Shown here: positions 1 through 6,332 of the stretch, piece by piece
Numbering within the stretch: the first letter of the stretch is position 1
How the letters are laid out: each line of letters opens with the position of its first letter
Assembly (NCBI GenBank): GCA_039029515.1
Contig: JBCCFX010000096.1
Coordinates: forward strand, 1-14,158
Direction: 5' to 3'
Origin: JBCCFX01 sp039029515
Lineage (GTDB): Bacteria > Planctomycetota > Phycisphaerae > Phycisphaerales > SM1A02
DNA: 14,158 nucleotides
The notes under the pieces: generated by a model
What the model saw: only the letters and a program-made list of their open reading frames with translations
The model's database searches: none
What the model was told of the DNA's origin: nothing
Translations under genes and position numbers: made by a program

Positions 1-150
1 CTGGACGGCGAGCCGCGTGTTCTGTTCGATCCGAACACGTGGTCCGTTGATGGCACGATTGCGCTCGCGGGCATGTCCGTCAGTGATGACGGTCGCTACG
101 TTGCGTACGGTCGATCCGAAGCCGGCTCTGACTGGAAGACGTGGCGCATT
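1..150 (+). pseudogene. Inverted piece of the same prolyl oligopeptidase gene
   Basis: Read on the plus strand from base 1, this stretch encodes LDGEPRVLFDPNTW, then ALAGMSVSDDGRYVAYG and SEAGSDWKTWRI, a typical propeller segment of S9A prolyl oligopeptidases. It is exactly what should follow residue 144 of the minus-strand gene at 151-582. Its first 58 bases duplicate, in reverse complement, the end of that gene. After base 150 the frame runs into antisense sequence and loses family resemblance. It is therefore not an independent gene but the next part of the neighbouring gene, flipped. Confidence 0.75.
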
Positions 151-207
151 CGTGCCATCAACGGACCACGTGTTCGGATCGAACAGAACACGCGGCTCGC
201 CGTCCAG
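1..207. repeat. Perfect 58-bp inverted repeat with 91-bp spacer at the window's left end
   Basis: Bases 1-58 are the exact reverse complement of 150-207; the spacer is 59-149. Both arms encode the same peptide (LDGEPRVLFDPNTW) of one prolyl oligopeptidase, once on each strand. A natural palindrome would not need to preserve coding on both arms and continue correctly only through the flipped spacer. The pattern fits a fold-back chimera or a mis-joined contig end. Confidence 0.85.
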
Positions 208-582
208 CGTATCCATGGTGTACATGACGTACTGATTCTGCAGTCCGTCGTTGCGTGAAACGAAATAGCGCCCGGCGGACTTGAATGGCGAGGAGAACTT
301 CTCGTAGTCCCACAACTGTGTCAGGCGCGAACGAATATCGTTGCGATACGTGAGCGTATCGAGATACGCATCCGTGACCTCGTTCTGCGCGTTGACCCAC
401 TGTGAGACTTCGTCATCCGAGCGGACATCGTTCTCAAGCCAGCGATACGGATCGTGCACACGCGTGCCGTGGTACTCATCGAAATGATCGACACGCCGTG
501 ATTCGGGGTAATTCGTCTGCGCCACCGCCAGGGTGGACAGCACGACCGTCGCGGACAGTGCACAAATGGTCGTCGGACGCAT
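1..582 (-). CDS. Prolyl oligopeptidase (S9A family), N-terminal part, partial and disrupted at the contig end
   Basis: Secreted serine peptidase that cleaves short peptides after proline; only the N-terminal part is present. The ATG at 582 follows a GAGGAG ribosome-binding site. The protein opens with a signal peptide (charged MRPTT, then a hydrophobic run to about AVA-Q, residue 22), then the family's HDPYRWLEND motif and the first blades of the beta-propeller (DYEKFSSPFK, GLQNQYVMYT, DGEPRVLFDPNTW). The true coding sequence can be followed from 582 to about 151 (144 residues). The frame stays open to base 1, but 1-149 is inverted: the genuine continuation (GMSVSDDGRYVAYG, SEAGSDWKTW) is read on the plus strand at 1-150. 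The catalytic Ser/Asp/His domain is outside the window. The family assignment is firm; the chimeric end is most likely an assembly artefact. Confidence 0.85.
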   Translation of the reverse strand, partial: MRPTTICALSATVVLSTLAVAQTNYPESRRVDHFDEYHGTRVHDPYRWLENDVRSDDEVSQWVNAQNEVTDAYLDTLTYRNDIRSRLTQLWDYEKFSSPFKSAGRYFVSRNDGLQNQYVMYTMDTLDGEPRVLFDPNTWSVDGTNAPRLPVRAGFGSTVRNVATVITDGHARERNRAINGPRVRIEQNTRLAVQ

Positions 583-669
583 GGTCGTCTCCTCAACTGG
601 TCATCAGAAATCAGGACGCGCAATGGCGCGGTCTTCATGATACGTGCGATGGAGGCTTTCGTTGCAGGC

Positions 670-1494
670 TCAGCCGCCGACGATGTCCGGCAACTGATCC
701 ATGCCCGTCGTGAGATCGCGAGGACCATCGGGCGTGATCAGGACATCCGCCTCGTAATGGACGCTTAATGAGCCATCCGCGGTGAAGATTGGCCAGGAAC
801 GGGATTCCGCGTGTGTCTCATCGGTCCCGATCGCAAGCATCGGTTCGACCGCAATCAGCATGCCCGGCGCAAAGGGCAGCCACGCATCCGGCCATTCCGC
901 GCGGAATGCTGGCACGCGATTGGCGATGAATGGCGGTCCGTGCAACTTCTTGCCGTACCCGTGGCCGCCAAGGTTCTTCACGATGTGGAATCCGGCTTCT
1001 TCCATGGCGACGCGCTGTACCGCACGCGCCCAGTCCAGCAATGGACGGCCGGGCTGCATGGCGTCGATGCCCGCGGCCAATGATTCGCGGCCCGCACGCA
1101 TAAGACGCAGCGCATCATCGGATGCGTGTTCGATCGCATACGTCCATGCGGCGTCACCGATCCATCCACGTTTCTCTACGCCGATGTCAATGGAGATGAT
1201 GTCACCCGGTTCGAGCGGTTTCGACGACATCGTGTGCGTGCCGTGCACGATGCACTCGTTGACTGAGATGCACGATTGGCTTGGAAACGGCGGAAGCTTC
1301 GGAATTCGATACCGAAAGAACGAACTCTTGCAGCCCAACGATTTCAACGTCGAACCGACGAAGCCATCGATCTCCGGCAGCGTTTGTCCAGCCTTCAGGT
1401 AATCGACGAGTGCCTCGTGCGTCTTGCGCACGCAGACAGCGGCCTCGGCAGCCGCGTCAATGTCCTTCGGTGATGTCAGCAGAGATGCCGACAT
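670..1494 (-). CDS. map: Type I methionine aminopeptidase
   Basis: Cytoplasmic dinuclear metalloenzyme that removes the initiator methionine from new proteins. The 274 residues match the length of bacterial type I enzymes without an N-terminal zinc-finger extension. All five metal ligands can be placed: D103 (in SIDIG), D114 (in WIGDAAW), H178 (in GGHGYG), E217 (in VEPML) and E248 (in HYEAD). The substrate-site histidine is H84 in the CIVHGTH motif. The ATG at 1494 has an AGGAG ribosome-binding site (plus-strand 1504-1508) nine bases upstream, which fixes the start. The gene lies 44 bases downstream of hutI on the same strand and may be co-transcribed with it. Its usual partners (ribosomal proteins, adenylate kinase, secY) are absent, so it may be an extra copy. 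Confidence 0.95.
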   Translation of the reverse strand: MSASLLTSPKDIDAAAEAAVCVRKTHEALVDYLKAGQTLPEIDGFVGSTLKSLGCKSSFFRYRIPKLPPFPSQSCISVNECIVHGTHTMSSKPLEPGDIISIDIGVEKRGWIGDAAWTYAIEHASDDALRLMRAGRESLAAGIDAMQPGRPLLDWARAVQRVAMEEAGFHIVKNLGGHGYGKKLHGPPFIANRVPAFRAEWPDAWLPFAPGMLIAVEPMLAIGTDETHAESRSWPIFTADGSLSVHYEADVLITPDGPRDLTTGMDQLPDIVGG

Positions 1495-1538
1495 GCGTTC
1501 ACACTCCTGTTTGTTGCCGCGGCGCGATGACGCGCGAT

Positions 1539-2795
1539 CTATTCGGCTTCAGCATCATCGGTCGGATCGACCAGTCGTGATTGGACAATTCGTCCGTTGA
1601 GAACGACCAGCGCAGGGCCGGCGGTTGCGAACTCATACGCAAGCTCGCGTTCATCCAGTATATCCAGCACCTGCAGATCGGCTCGCATACCGGCCGCGAT
1701 CCGCCCGACGTGTGATTCGCGTCGAAGCACGCACGCGGCATTCACGGTCGAGGCCGTGATGGCTTCTGCAGGTGTCAGGTGCATCTTGCGGCATGCCAGC
1801 GCGATGGTGAACGGCACCGACGGGCTTGGTGCTGAACCCGGGTTGTAATTCGATGCGATGGCAAGAATGCCATCCTGATCGATCAGCGCACGGCCAGGCG
1901 CATAGCGATCGTCGAGTTGGAATCCGCTTGCGGGTAACGCGACGCCGATGGTGTCGCTTGCCGCAAGTTTGGCGAGATCCTTCTCCGTGACCGCTTCCAG
2001 GTGGTCCACGCTCAGCGCGCCGGCATCGACCGACCAGCCGGTCATGCCCATGCTGTTGAACTGATCGGTGTGAATGCGAATCGAGCACCCGAGTGCCATC
2101 GCAGACTCGAACAGTCGTCGCGTGTCGTTGAATGACCACGATCCTTCTTCGCAATAGGCATCGCAAGTGATACCCGGGAATTCTTCAGCAACCGCCGGGA
2201 GTGTTTCCTTAATGGTGCGCTCAATGAAATTGTCGTCGTCGCGATCGATCGCGTGTGCGCCGAGGAACGTGCCGGTCAGGCTGAGCGGCGACTGGCCTTG
2301 CGCGCGATGGACGGCGCGAAGCATCTTGAGTTCATCGGCGGTCGTCAGGCCGTAGCCTGATTTGACCTCGACGGTGCCGGTCCCGAGGTTCATCATCTTG
2401 CGAAGCCGCCAGCCGAGCAGGGCAACGAGGTCGTCTTCGCTTGCGTCGCGGACGGCGCGGACGGTCGACATGATGCCGCCGCCGGCTTTCAGGATGTCGA
2501 GGTACGCTGTGCCTGCGAGCGCCATCTCGAATTCATCGAATCGATCGCCGGCCCAGCATGCATGCGTGTGACAGTCGACGAACGCCGGCATTATGATGCG
2601 ACCTTGCACATCGACGCGTTCGTGCGGGCCCGACACATCGATCGACCCATCGCTGACCGCGACGATCTCGCCATCTACGCAATGCACCGAACCCTGCTCA
2701 ATGATGCCCAACTCGCGCATCGCGTGACCGCGGCGCGGCAGGTCGCCGACATTGAGCGTGAGAATTCTTCCGCCTTCCAGTACCAGACTGCCCAT
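1539..2795 (-). CDS. hutI: Imidazolonepropionase (histidine degradation, step 3)
   Basis: Amidohydrolase-superfamily enzyme that hydrolyses 4-imidazolone-5-propionate to N-formimino-L-glutamate in the cytoplasm. From the ATG at 2795 it has 418 residues, normal for HutI. The N-terminal beta segment (LVLEGGRILTL) leads to the metal-binding HxH (DCHTHACWAGDRFDEFE, H76 and H78), EVKSGYGL (143-150), H181 in GAHA, H242 in RIHTDQF and DHLE at 264-267. The final metal-ligand aspartate of the family, expected before xNPG, reads as asparagine here (SNYNPGSAP, N316). A 66-residue in-frame upstream extension to 2993 exists, but it overlaps the divergent STAS gene and does not look like HutI, so it was left out. 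No strong ribosome-binding site is visible at 2795. The map gene follows directly. Confidence 0.93.
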   Translation of the reverse strand: MGSLVLEGGRILTLNVGDLPRRGHAMRELGIIEQGSVHCVDGEIVAVSDGSIDVSGPHERVDVQGRIIMPAFVDCHTHACWAGDRFDEFEMALAGTAYLDILKAGGGIMSTVRAVRDASEDDLVALLGWRLRKMMNLGTGTVEVKSGYGLTTADELKMLRAVHRAQGQSPLSLTGTFLGAHAIDRDDDNFIERTIKETLPAVAEEFPGITCDAYCEEGSWSFNDTRRLFESAMALGCSIRIHTDQFNSMGMTGWSVDAGALSVDHLEAVTEKDLAKLAASDTIGVALPASGFQLDDRYAPGRALIDQDGILAIASNYNPGSAPSPSVPFTIALACRKMHLTPAEAITASTVNAACVLRRESHVGRIAAGMRADLQVLDILDERELAYEFATAGPALVVLNGRIVQSRLVDPTDDAEAE

Positions 2796-2840
2796 GACGG
2801 GCAGCGTAGCGGATCGGCTGGTATTCTGCCCGGCCAACGC

Positions 2841-2846
2841 AGGGAG
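2841..2846 (+). promoter_or_regulatory. Ribosome-binding site that fixes the GTG start of the STAS gene
   Basis: AGGGAG lies six bases before GTG at 2853. This supports the short 122-residue reading over the longer open frame from 2562, whose first 97 codons run antisense to hutI. Confidence 0.7.
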
Positions 2847-2852
2847 TACACC

Positions 2853-3221
2853 GTGATCGATCCCGCCAGTCAGATGCTCGAAACGGCCGTCCGCCATGGC
2901 GCGCTGTGGATCACGATCCTCGCGCCGCGCATCGGCCAGCGTGAAGTGCAGGTCATGGCACCGAAGATCAATGAAGTGATCGAAGGCAAGCACGCCGGCG
3001 TTTCACGGCTGGTGCTGGATTGCTCCGCGCTGACCTTTATCAACAGTATGGGCCTCGGCATGTGCGTCGATGCGCGCAATCGCGCCCACGCCAACGGGAT
3101 GACGTCGATCGCGCATGGGCTGAGCGATGACATGCTCGAATTGCTCGCCGTCGTGAAGCTCGATCGCCTGTTCACCATCACGAAGGATGATGCAGAGCTC
3201 GCGCACGCACTCGGTCGCTAG
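2853..3221 (+). CDS. STAS-domain protein, anti-sigma factor antagonist-like
   Basis: A single STAS domain of 122 residues, the size of SpoIIAA/RsbV proteins. In that family the protein binds an anti-sigma kinase and is switched off by phosphorylation of a serine at the end of a strand-loop motif. Here the motif reads DCSALTFINSMGLGM, with Ser65 at the phosphosite position; the usual preceding aspartate is asparagine (N64). The C-terminal part (SDDMLELLAVVKLDRLFTI) matches the last helix and strand of the fold. The start is GTG at 2853 with AGGGAG upstream. The gene is divergent from hutI across 57 bases and convergent with the 79-residue gene, sharing CTAG at the stops. No anti-sigma kinase or sigma factor lies nearby, so its partner is unknown; a role in stress or envelope signalling is only inferred. 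Confidence 0.85.
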   Translation: MIDPASQMLETAVRHGALWITILAPRIGQREVQVMAPKINEVIEGKHAGVSRLVLDCSALTFINSMGLGMCVDARNRAHANGMTSIAHGLSDDMLELLAVVKLDRLFTITKDDAELAHALGR

Positions 3222-3457
3222 GCCGAAGTCACGAAACGCACAGCGCTGACCTGCGACATCAGGAATGTGACCGAGATCTCATCGCCCTGAGACGGTGAAC
3301 GCTCACAGAGATGATGGGCGATCCGCACCATCACCGGCTGAGCCTGCTTGCGAAGCACCAGCACGGCGTCGAAATACTGGTCGCCGTGAATCGAGATCCT
3401 CTCGACCCGCTCCACGATGGCATCAAATTCGCCAAACATCGGTAGCGATGAATTCAT
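3218..3457 (-). CDS. Small conserved-looking hypothetical protein (79 aa)
   Basis: I do not recognise a family. The 79 residues start MNSSLPMFGEFDAIVERVE, with alternating beta-strand-like segments (RISIHGDQYFDAVLVL, AQPVMVRIAHHL, GDEISVTFLM) that suggest a small OB/SH3-like beta barrel; this is a guess from pattern only. It fills the gap between two plus-strand genes, and its TAG stop (plus 3218-3220) overlaps the TAG stop of the STAS gene (3219-3221) in a shared CTAG. Such tight convergent packing supports it as a real gene. A second possible start is the ATG at 3439 (MFGEFDAIV). Neither start has a strong ribosome-binding site. Confidence 0.6.
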   Translation of the reverse strand: MNSSLPMFGEFDAIVERVERISIHGDQYFDAVLVLRKQAQPVMVRIAHHLCERSPSQGDEISVTFLMSQVSAVRFVTSA

Positions 3458-3519
3458 TTCCGTAGTCTACTTCAGCGGGCGCGATTCGCGACCGATAGTG
3501 CGCCCACGGAGTACCACCC

Positions 3520-4329
3520 ATGATCAACCTGAACAGTCGAATCGTCGCCGCGTTCGCCGGCGGTCTCCTCATCACCGGTCTCGGCGCTGCCGCCACCGTC
3601 ACCCTGAGCAAGAGCGCGCTGCTTGCGACGCCCGCGCAGGCTGGCCCCGAGGCGACGCTCAAAAAGATCCACGAGACGCGGATCAACGAGATTGTGAAGA
3701 ACGAAAATGACTTCTCGTTCGATGCGCCGGGCCTCGTGCTGACCTTCGGCGTCGACGTGCCCGATGGCCTGAACCTGCTCAAGGTCGATGTCGATGGCAG
3801 CCTTAAGGCAACCGATGCCGCGGGCACGGATCTCTCGCAGATCGAGCCGGGCTTCATGGGCGAGACGGAGTACATCGAGCTTGTCCAGACCTGGGAAGGT
3901 TCGCCGACGGAGTTCAAGCTGAAGCTCGCGCCGACCAGCCGAGAGGCGACGACGTTTATCGTCGACACGCAGTTGAGCGCAACGTTGTACGCGGGGACGC
4001 GCGATCACACGCTCGAACTCTCGCCGAAATGGACCGATGTCGATGCGAAGGTCTTCGCGGAGAACGGCGTGCAGGCGAAACTGCGCGACAATGGTTCGCA
4101 GTGGGAATTGTCACTGCAGCCGGGCTTCGTCCGCGATCAGATCGAGAAGCTCGAACTGACCAGCGATGGCAACACGGTTGAATCCAACATGTCGATGTGG
4201 AACGACGAGAACACGACGTACTACTTCGACGGCGTGACCGGCAAGAGCCCGACGCTCACGCTGACCGTCCGCACCGGGTTTACCACGGTGCCGATCACGA
4301 TCAACCTGAAGGACAAGCCGCTGCCGTAA
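3520..4329 (+). CDS. Secreted hypothetical protein (269 aa)
   Basis: Function unknown. The ATG at 3520 follows ACGGAG (3506-3511) with an eight-base spacing. Residues 1-42 form a signal peptide: short polar start with one Arg, hydrophobic core (IVAAFAGGLLITGLGAAATV) and a likely cleavage after TPAQA before GPEATLKK. The mature part is acidic, contains no cysteine and is rich in beta-strand-like segments (GLVLTFGVDVP, LLKVDVDGSLKA, EYIELVQTW, TEFKLKLAP, TLTLTVRTGFTTVPITI), suggesting an all-beta extracytoplasmic domain, possibly two immunoglobulin-like folds. It has no transmembrane anchor or lipobox. It is divergent from the 79-residue gene (62 bases between starts) and convergent with the SnoaL-like gene. 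Confidence 0.85.
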   Translation: MINLNSRIVAAFAGGLLITGLGAAATVTLSKSALLATPAQAGPEATLKKIHETRINEIVKNENDFSFDAPGLVLTFGVDVPDGLNLLKVDVDGSLKATDAAGTDLSQIEPGFMGETEYIELVQTWEGSPTEFKLKLAPTSREATTFIVDTQLSATLYAGTRDHTLELSPKWTDVDAKVFAENGVQAKLRDNGSQWELSLQPGFVRDQIEKLELTSDGNTVESNMSMWNDENTTYYFDGVTGKSPTLTLTVRTGFTTVPITINLKDKPLP

Positions 4330-4367
4330 CGGTGGCAGTGTTGTTGCAGTCGAACGAATTGCCTTGG

Positions 4368-4390
4368 CGAGGTCGGCTCAGCCGATCTCG
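4368..4390. terminator. Stem-loop between two convergent genes
   Basis: CGAGGTCGGCT (4368-4378) pairs with AGCCGATCTCG (4380-4390), 11 positions with one G-U-type mismatch. It straddles the stop codon of the minus-strand SnoaL-like gene and lies 39 bases past the stop of the plus-strand secreted protein. There is no T-run on either side, so a terminator role is only suggested by position. Confidence 0.3.
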
Positions 4391-4818
4391 CTGAGGTCCA
4401 TTGTGCCGAGCTGACGCAGAAAGTTGGCGTGGTTCCAGTACGACACGATGGAGTCGATCATGCCGTCCGGCTGGGCATGGAAGATGTACATGTGTTCGAC
4501 GCGATAGTGCCTGCCGAGGTTCTTCACGCCGAACGCGTCTTTGGACTGCGTGCCTGAGATCGCGACCTGGCAGAACGCGTGTCCACGGTCATCGGTATAC
4601 ATCCCGAGGATCTCGTTGGTGAGGTCGGGGAAGGCGTCCATCAGGGTGCGCCACGCCTTGATGCCATCGACGTGGACTTCGCCCTTGCCCGCGCCGCCGA
4701 ACGGCACCCAGCGGAACATGGCATCGTCGGTGAAGAGGCCGGCCATGGCATCGATGTCATGGGCCCGATGGAGGCGGAAGAACTCGTTGGCGGGATGGTT
4801 GTCAGGCGTGAAGGTCAT
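4378..4818 (-). CDS. SnoaL/NTF2-like domain protein
   Basis: 146 residues with the layout of the SnoaL-like polyketide cyclase branch of the NTF2-like fold: N-terminal helix (NEFFRLHRAHDIDAMAGLFTDD), strand AMFRWVPFG, helix GIKAWRTLMDAFPDLTNEI, then the curved sheet (HAFCQVAISGT, YRVEHMYIFHA, GMIDSIVSYWNHANFLRQLG). Members are small-molecule-binding proteins or isomerase/cyclase-like enzymes; the actual substrate cannot be told here. The ATG at 4818 is chosen because similarity to the fold begins there. In-frame starts upstream (for example 4878) give an extension of no recognisable character, and no strong ribosome-binding site separates them. Downstream of the repeat block on the minus strand, convergent with the secreted protein. 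Confidence 0.8.
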   Translation of the reverse strand: MTFTPDNHPANEFFRLHRAHDIDAMAGLFTDDAMFRWVPFGGAGKGEVHVDGIKAWRTLMDAFPDLTNEILGMYTDDRGHAFCQVAISGTQSKDAFGVKNLGRHYRVEHMYIFHAQPDGMIDSIVSYWNHANFLRQLGTMDLSEIG

Positions 4819-4975
4819 GGAAGGTGTATCGGTCAGGATGGCGGTCGATCCTTGACCCCGGTGTCGTTGAATCCTCATGGCGAGCATTGTTCGCACGCCG
4901 ATCACGGAAGTCATGTGCGCGGAGAGAATTTTGGGTGAAGGAAGTCGTGGTACGGTGGGTCGCCGGCGTTTCTTC

Positions 4976-5116
4976 GTAGGGCGGGTTCTCCGAACCCGCC
5001 GGTTTGATACGCTTCCGCTTCGCCCACGTGCCATATCGTTGTTCGGCGAGCCCGAAGCGCGAGCGCCGGGATGTCGAACGCCGCTCAAAGACGGCGGGCA
5101 CGAATGCCGGCCCTAC
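4976..5116. mobile_element. MITE-like element with inverted GTAGGGC ends
   Basis: The stretch begins GTAGGGCGGG and ends CCGGCCCTAC, giving 10-bp terminal inverted repeats with one mismatch over 141 bp. Just inside the left end is a perfect hairpin GGCGGGTTC-TCC-GAACCCGCC (4980-5000); inside the right end is an imperfect hairpin GGCGGGCA-CGAA-TGCCGGCC (5093-5112). No coding capacity. The right end belongs to the same family as the repeats at 6294-6332 and 7811-7848. Together with flanking bases it accounts for most of the 327-base non-coding gap 4819-5145; nothing else was recognised there. The element call is an inference from the ends. Confidence 0.5.
5079..5116 (-). repeat. GTAGGGC hairpin repeat, copy A
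   Basis: Read on the minus strand: GTAGGGC, then a hairpin core, then CGTCTTTGAGCGGCG. The flanking blocks match copies B (6294-6332) and C (7811-7848), while the hairpin core differs in sequence but keeps its ability to pair. It starts 29 bases after the stop of the Imm53-like gene. Confidence 0.7.
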
Positions 5117-5145
5117 CGGAACTTTAGATAGTCGTTGCTTCGTCG

Positions 5146-5769
5146 CTATTGCGCTCTCGCCCAAAAGAGGAATGCACTGAGCATTTGGTCAAGGACTTTG
5201 GGGCCTCCGAACGAGCGGTAGGTGGACTCGTGACTCTGAACAACCATCCAGGCATCGTTGGAGTCAGTGTTCGACTTCGATTCTTGAACGTTCTGTGGAT
5301 GGAGTCCAGTGCCGGCCAATTCGACCGACAGCGTCCAGCCGGGATTGTCCAGCGTGCCAAGGACAAGGCGCGGGTATCGATCATCCGTACTCTGATTCGC
5401 CGCACACCACGCGTCGAGCACTCGCAGTCGATCGTCGCCTGTCGGTGAATCAGGCAAGACCGATGGGTTGCCGGCAATCTCCTCGGCCTTTCGAAGCATC
5501 GCATGAATCAACTCGCACAATGAGCCAGCTTCGCACGATCCGAAGATTGCACCGTCCTTCTCTCGAACAGTATGTGGCGGGATATCAAGCGATTCGAAGG
5601 CACGAAGATCCGTATAGTCCTGGGAACATGGTGTGTCGATGATCATGTGCCATGAGGAGCCGAATCCAGCGAGTTTGACGCCGAACTCATGTTCCCAATC
5701 ACCGTCGCAGCAGCCGGCGTAGTATGTCGCGAGTTGATTCGTCAGGCGTGATCTTTGAAGGAATTGCAT
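5146..5769 (-). CDS. Tandem Imm53-like immunity protein
   Basis: 207 residues. The Imm53 family protects cells against toxins of polymorphic toxin systems. Family hallmarks are visible but divided between two halves: CDGDWEHEFGV (21-31) in the first, TLDNPGWTLSVELAGT (139-154), FGGPK and a final helix ending FLFWARA in the second. Residues 13-45 and 118-150 align without gaps (shared L, an aromatic at position 4, A, D12, V19, W28, and hydrophobic or acidic residues after it), and helices 84-96 and 193-205 also align. This points to an internal duplication with divergence, about twice the usual single-domain length. No toxin gene is nearby, so it is an orphan. Same strand as the other genes of the block, with lower G+C than the hut genes. 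The start is the ATG at 5769; no clear ribosome-binding site. Confidence 0.7.
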   Translation of the reverse strand: MQFLQRSRLTNQLATYYAGCCDGDWEHEFGVKLAGFGSSWHMIIDTPCSQDYTDLRAFESLDIPPHTVREKDGAIFGSCEAGSLCELIHAMLRKAEEIAGNPSVLPDSPTGDDRLRVLDAWCAANQSTDDRYPRLVLGTLDNPGWTLSVELAGTGLHPQNVQESKSNTDSNDAWMVVQSHESTYRSFGGPKVLDQMLSAFLFWARAQ

Positions 5770-5805
5770 GTATGAGCTTCCGGTTGGGAGTCGACTTAGC
5801 CGCGT

Positions 5806-5823
5806 TGTCGGATTTAGCCGACA
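5806..5823. repeat. Short hairpin TGTCGG-N6-CCGACA
   Basis: Six-base perfect arms around ATTTAG lie in the gap between the 112-residue gene and the Imm53-like gene. With the GTAGCGCC-starting segment at 5856-5883, the gap 5770-5879 holds two hairpin-forming segments, the same two-part layout as the other gaps in this block but with unrelated sequence. Confidence 0.45.
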
Positions 5824-5879
5824 CTTGTCCTTCGGGTGGTTGACAGTCGGCCCAAGCGAACCGCTTGCGCGCTGAGGCG

Positions 5880-6218
5880 CTACGGCGAAGTGATCGAGGC
5901 TGAACTTTCGAGCGCAAAAGTACTCCCGTTTGGGGTCACGCGTGGGAGGCGCCAGCTCAGCGAATCATCGATGAACTCGCGGCTCAGGTGCCTAGGGATA
6001 ACCCAGTGCTGTGACCAATCGCTTCCATCCGGCATGAAGATCAGTTCTAGTCTGCCGGATTCCACCAACGCAGAAACGATCAGAGCGAGTGCTCGACGTC
6101 GTTCGTTGATCGGGCCATCAAACAAGTGTTCTGCGCGAGAGAACAGCTCCCAAAGCGGCAACGTATCCTCGTGTGATTCTTCGAGGATGAAGTTCGTGAT
6201 GTACTCGTCCTTGTCCAT
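5880..6218 (-). CDS. Hypothetical protein (112 aa), possible immunity protein
   Basis: No family recognised. The ATG at 6218 opens MDKDEYITNFILEES. A helical N-terminal region (LPLWELFSRAEHLFDG) is followed by a helix-strand-turn-strand pattern (RRRALALIVSALVESGRLELIFM, SQHWVIPRHL) reminiscent of a winged helix; this is only a pattern impression. The tail (TFALESSASITSP) is low complexity. Its TAG stop lies within GTAGCGCC, the start of the next hairpin segment. Size, orientation and position among immunity-like genes suggest a related role; no direct sequence evidence supports that. Confidence 0.6.
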   Translation of the reverse strand: MDKDEYITNFILEESHEDTLPLWELFSRAEHLFDGPINERRRALALIVSALVESGRLELIFMPDGSDWSQHWVIPRHLSREFIDDSLSWRLPRVTPNGSTFALESSASITSP

Positions 6219-6229
6219 CGGTGGGATCT

Positions 6230-6332
6230 CAGATGCCGGCTTCAGCGAAGCCGGGTTACAGCCTACAACGTAGAAACGTCAAAGCGCTTCATCCACCGCT
6301 CGAAGATGACGGGTTCGGAGAACCCGCCCTAC
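6230..6332 (-). repeat. Composite hairpin repeat, copy B (two units)
   Basis: Minus strand. Unit 1 (6332-6294) is GTAGGGCGGGTTC-TCC-GAACCCG, then CATCTTCGAGCGGTG. Unit 2 (6267-6230) is TGTAGGCTGTAACC, then the hairpin CCGGCTTC-GCT-GAAGCCGG, then CATCTG. The spacer is 26 bases and contains CTAC, so 6270-6332 alone also has GTAG...CTAC ends. Unit 1 closely matches the left end of the element at 4976-5000; both units recur in copy C. It fills the gap between the DUF2283-like gene and the 112-residue gene, and its GTAG holds the stop codon of the former. Confidence 0.75.

Noticed and set aside
2788..2804. CTGCCC-N5-GGGCAG hairpin over the hutI start codon as a regulatory site
   Set aside because: Six-base arms are short enough to be chance in G+C-rich DNA, and the sequence does not resemble known HutC operators.
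2796..2993. N-terminal extension of HutI by 66 residues
   Set aside because: The extension is antisense to the STAS gene, lacks HutI similarity, and the enzyme has its normal start region and length from 2795.
4802..5164. Open frames across 4802-5164 on both strands as small genes
   Set aside because: They run through the hairpin repeats, are Arg/Ser-rich and have no ribosome-binding sites; the region is better explained as repeat-bearing intergenic DNA.
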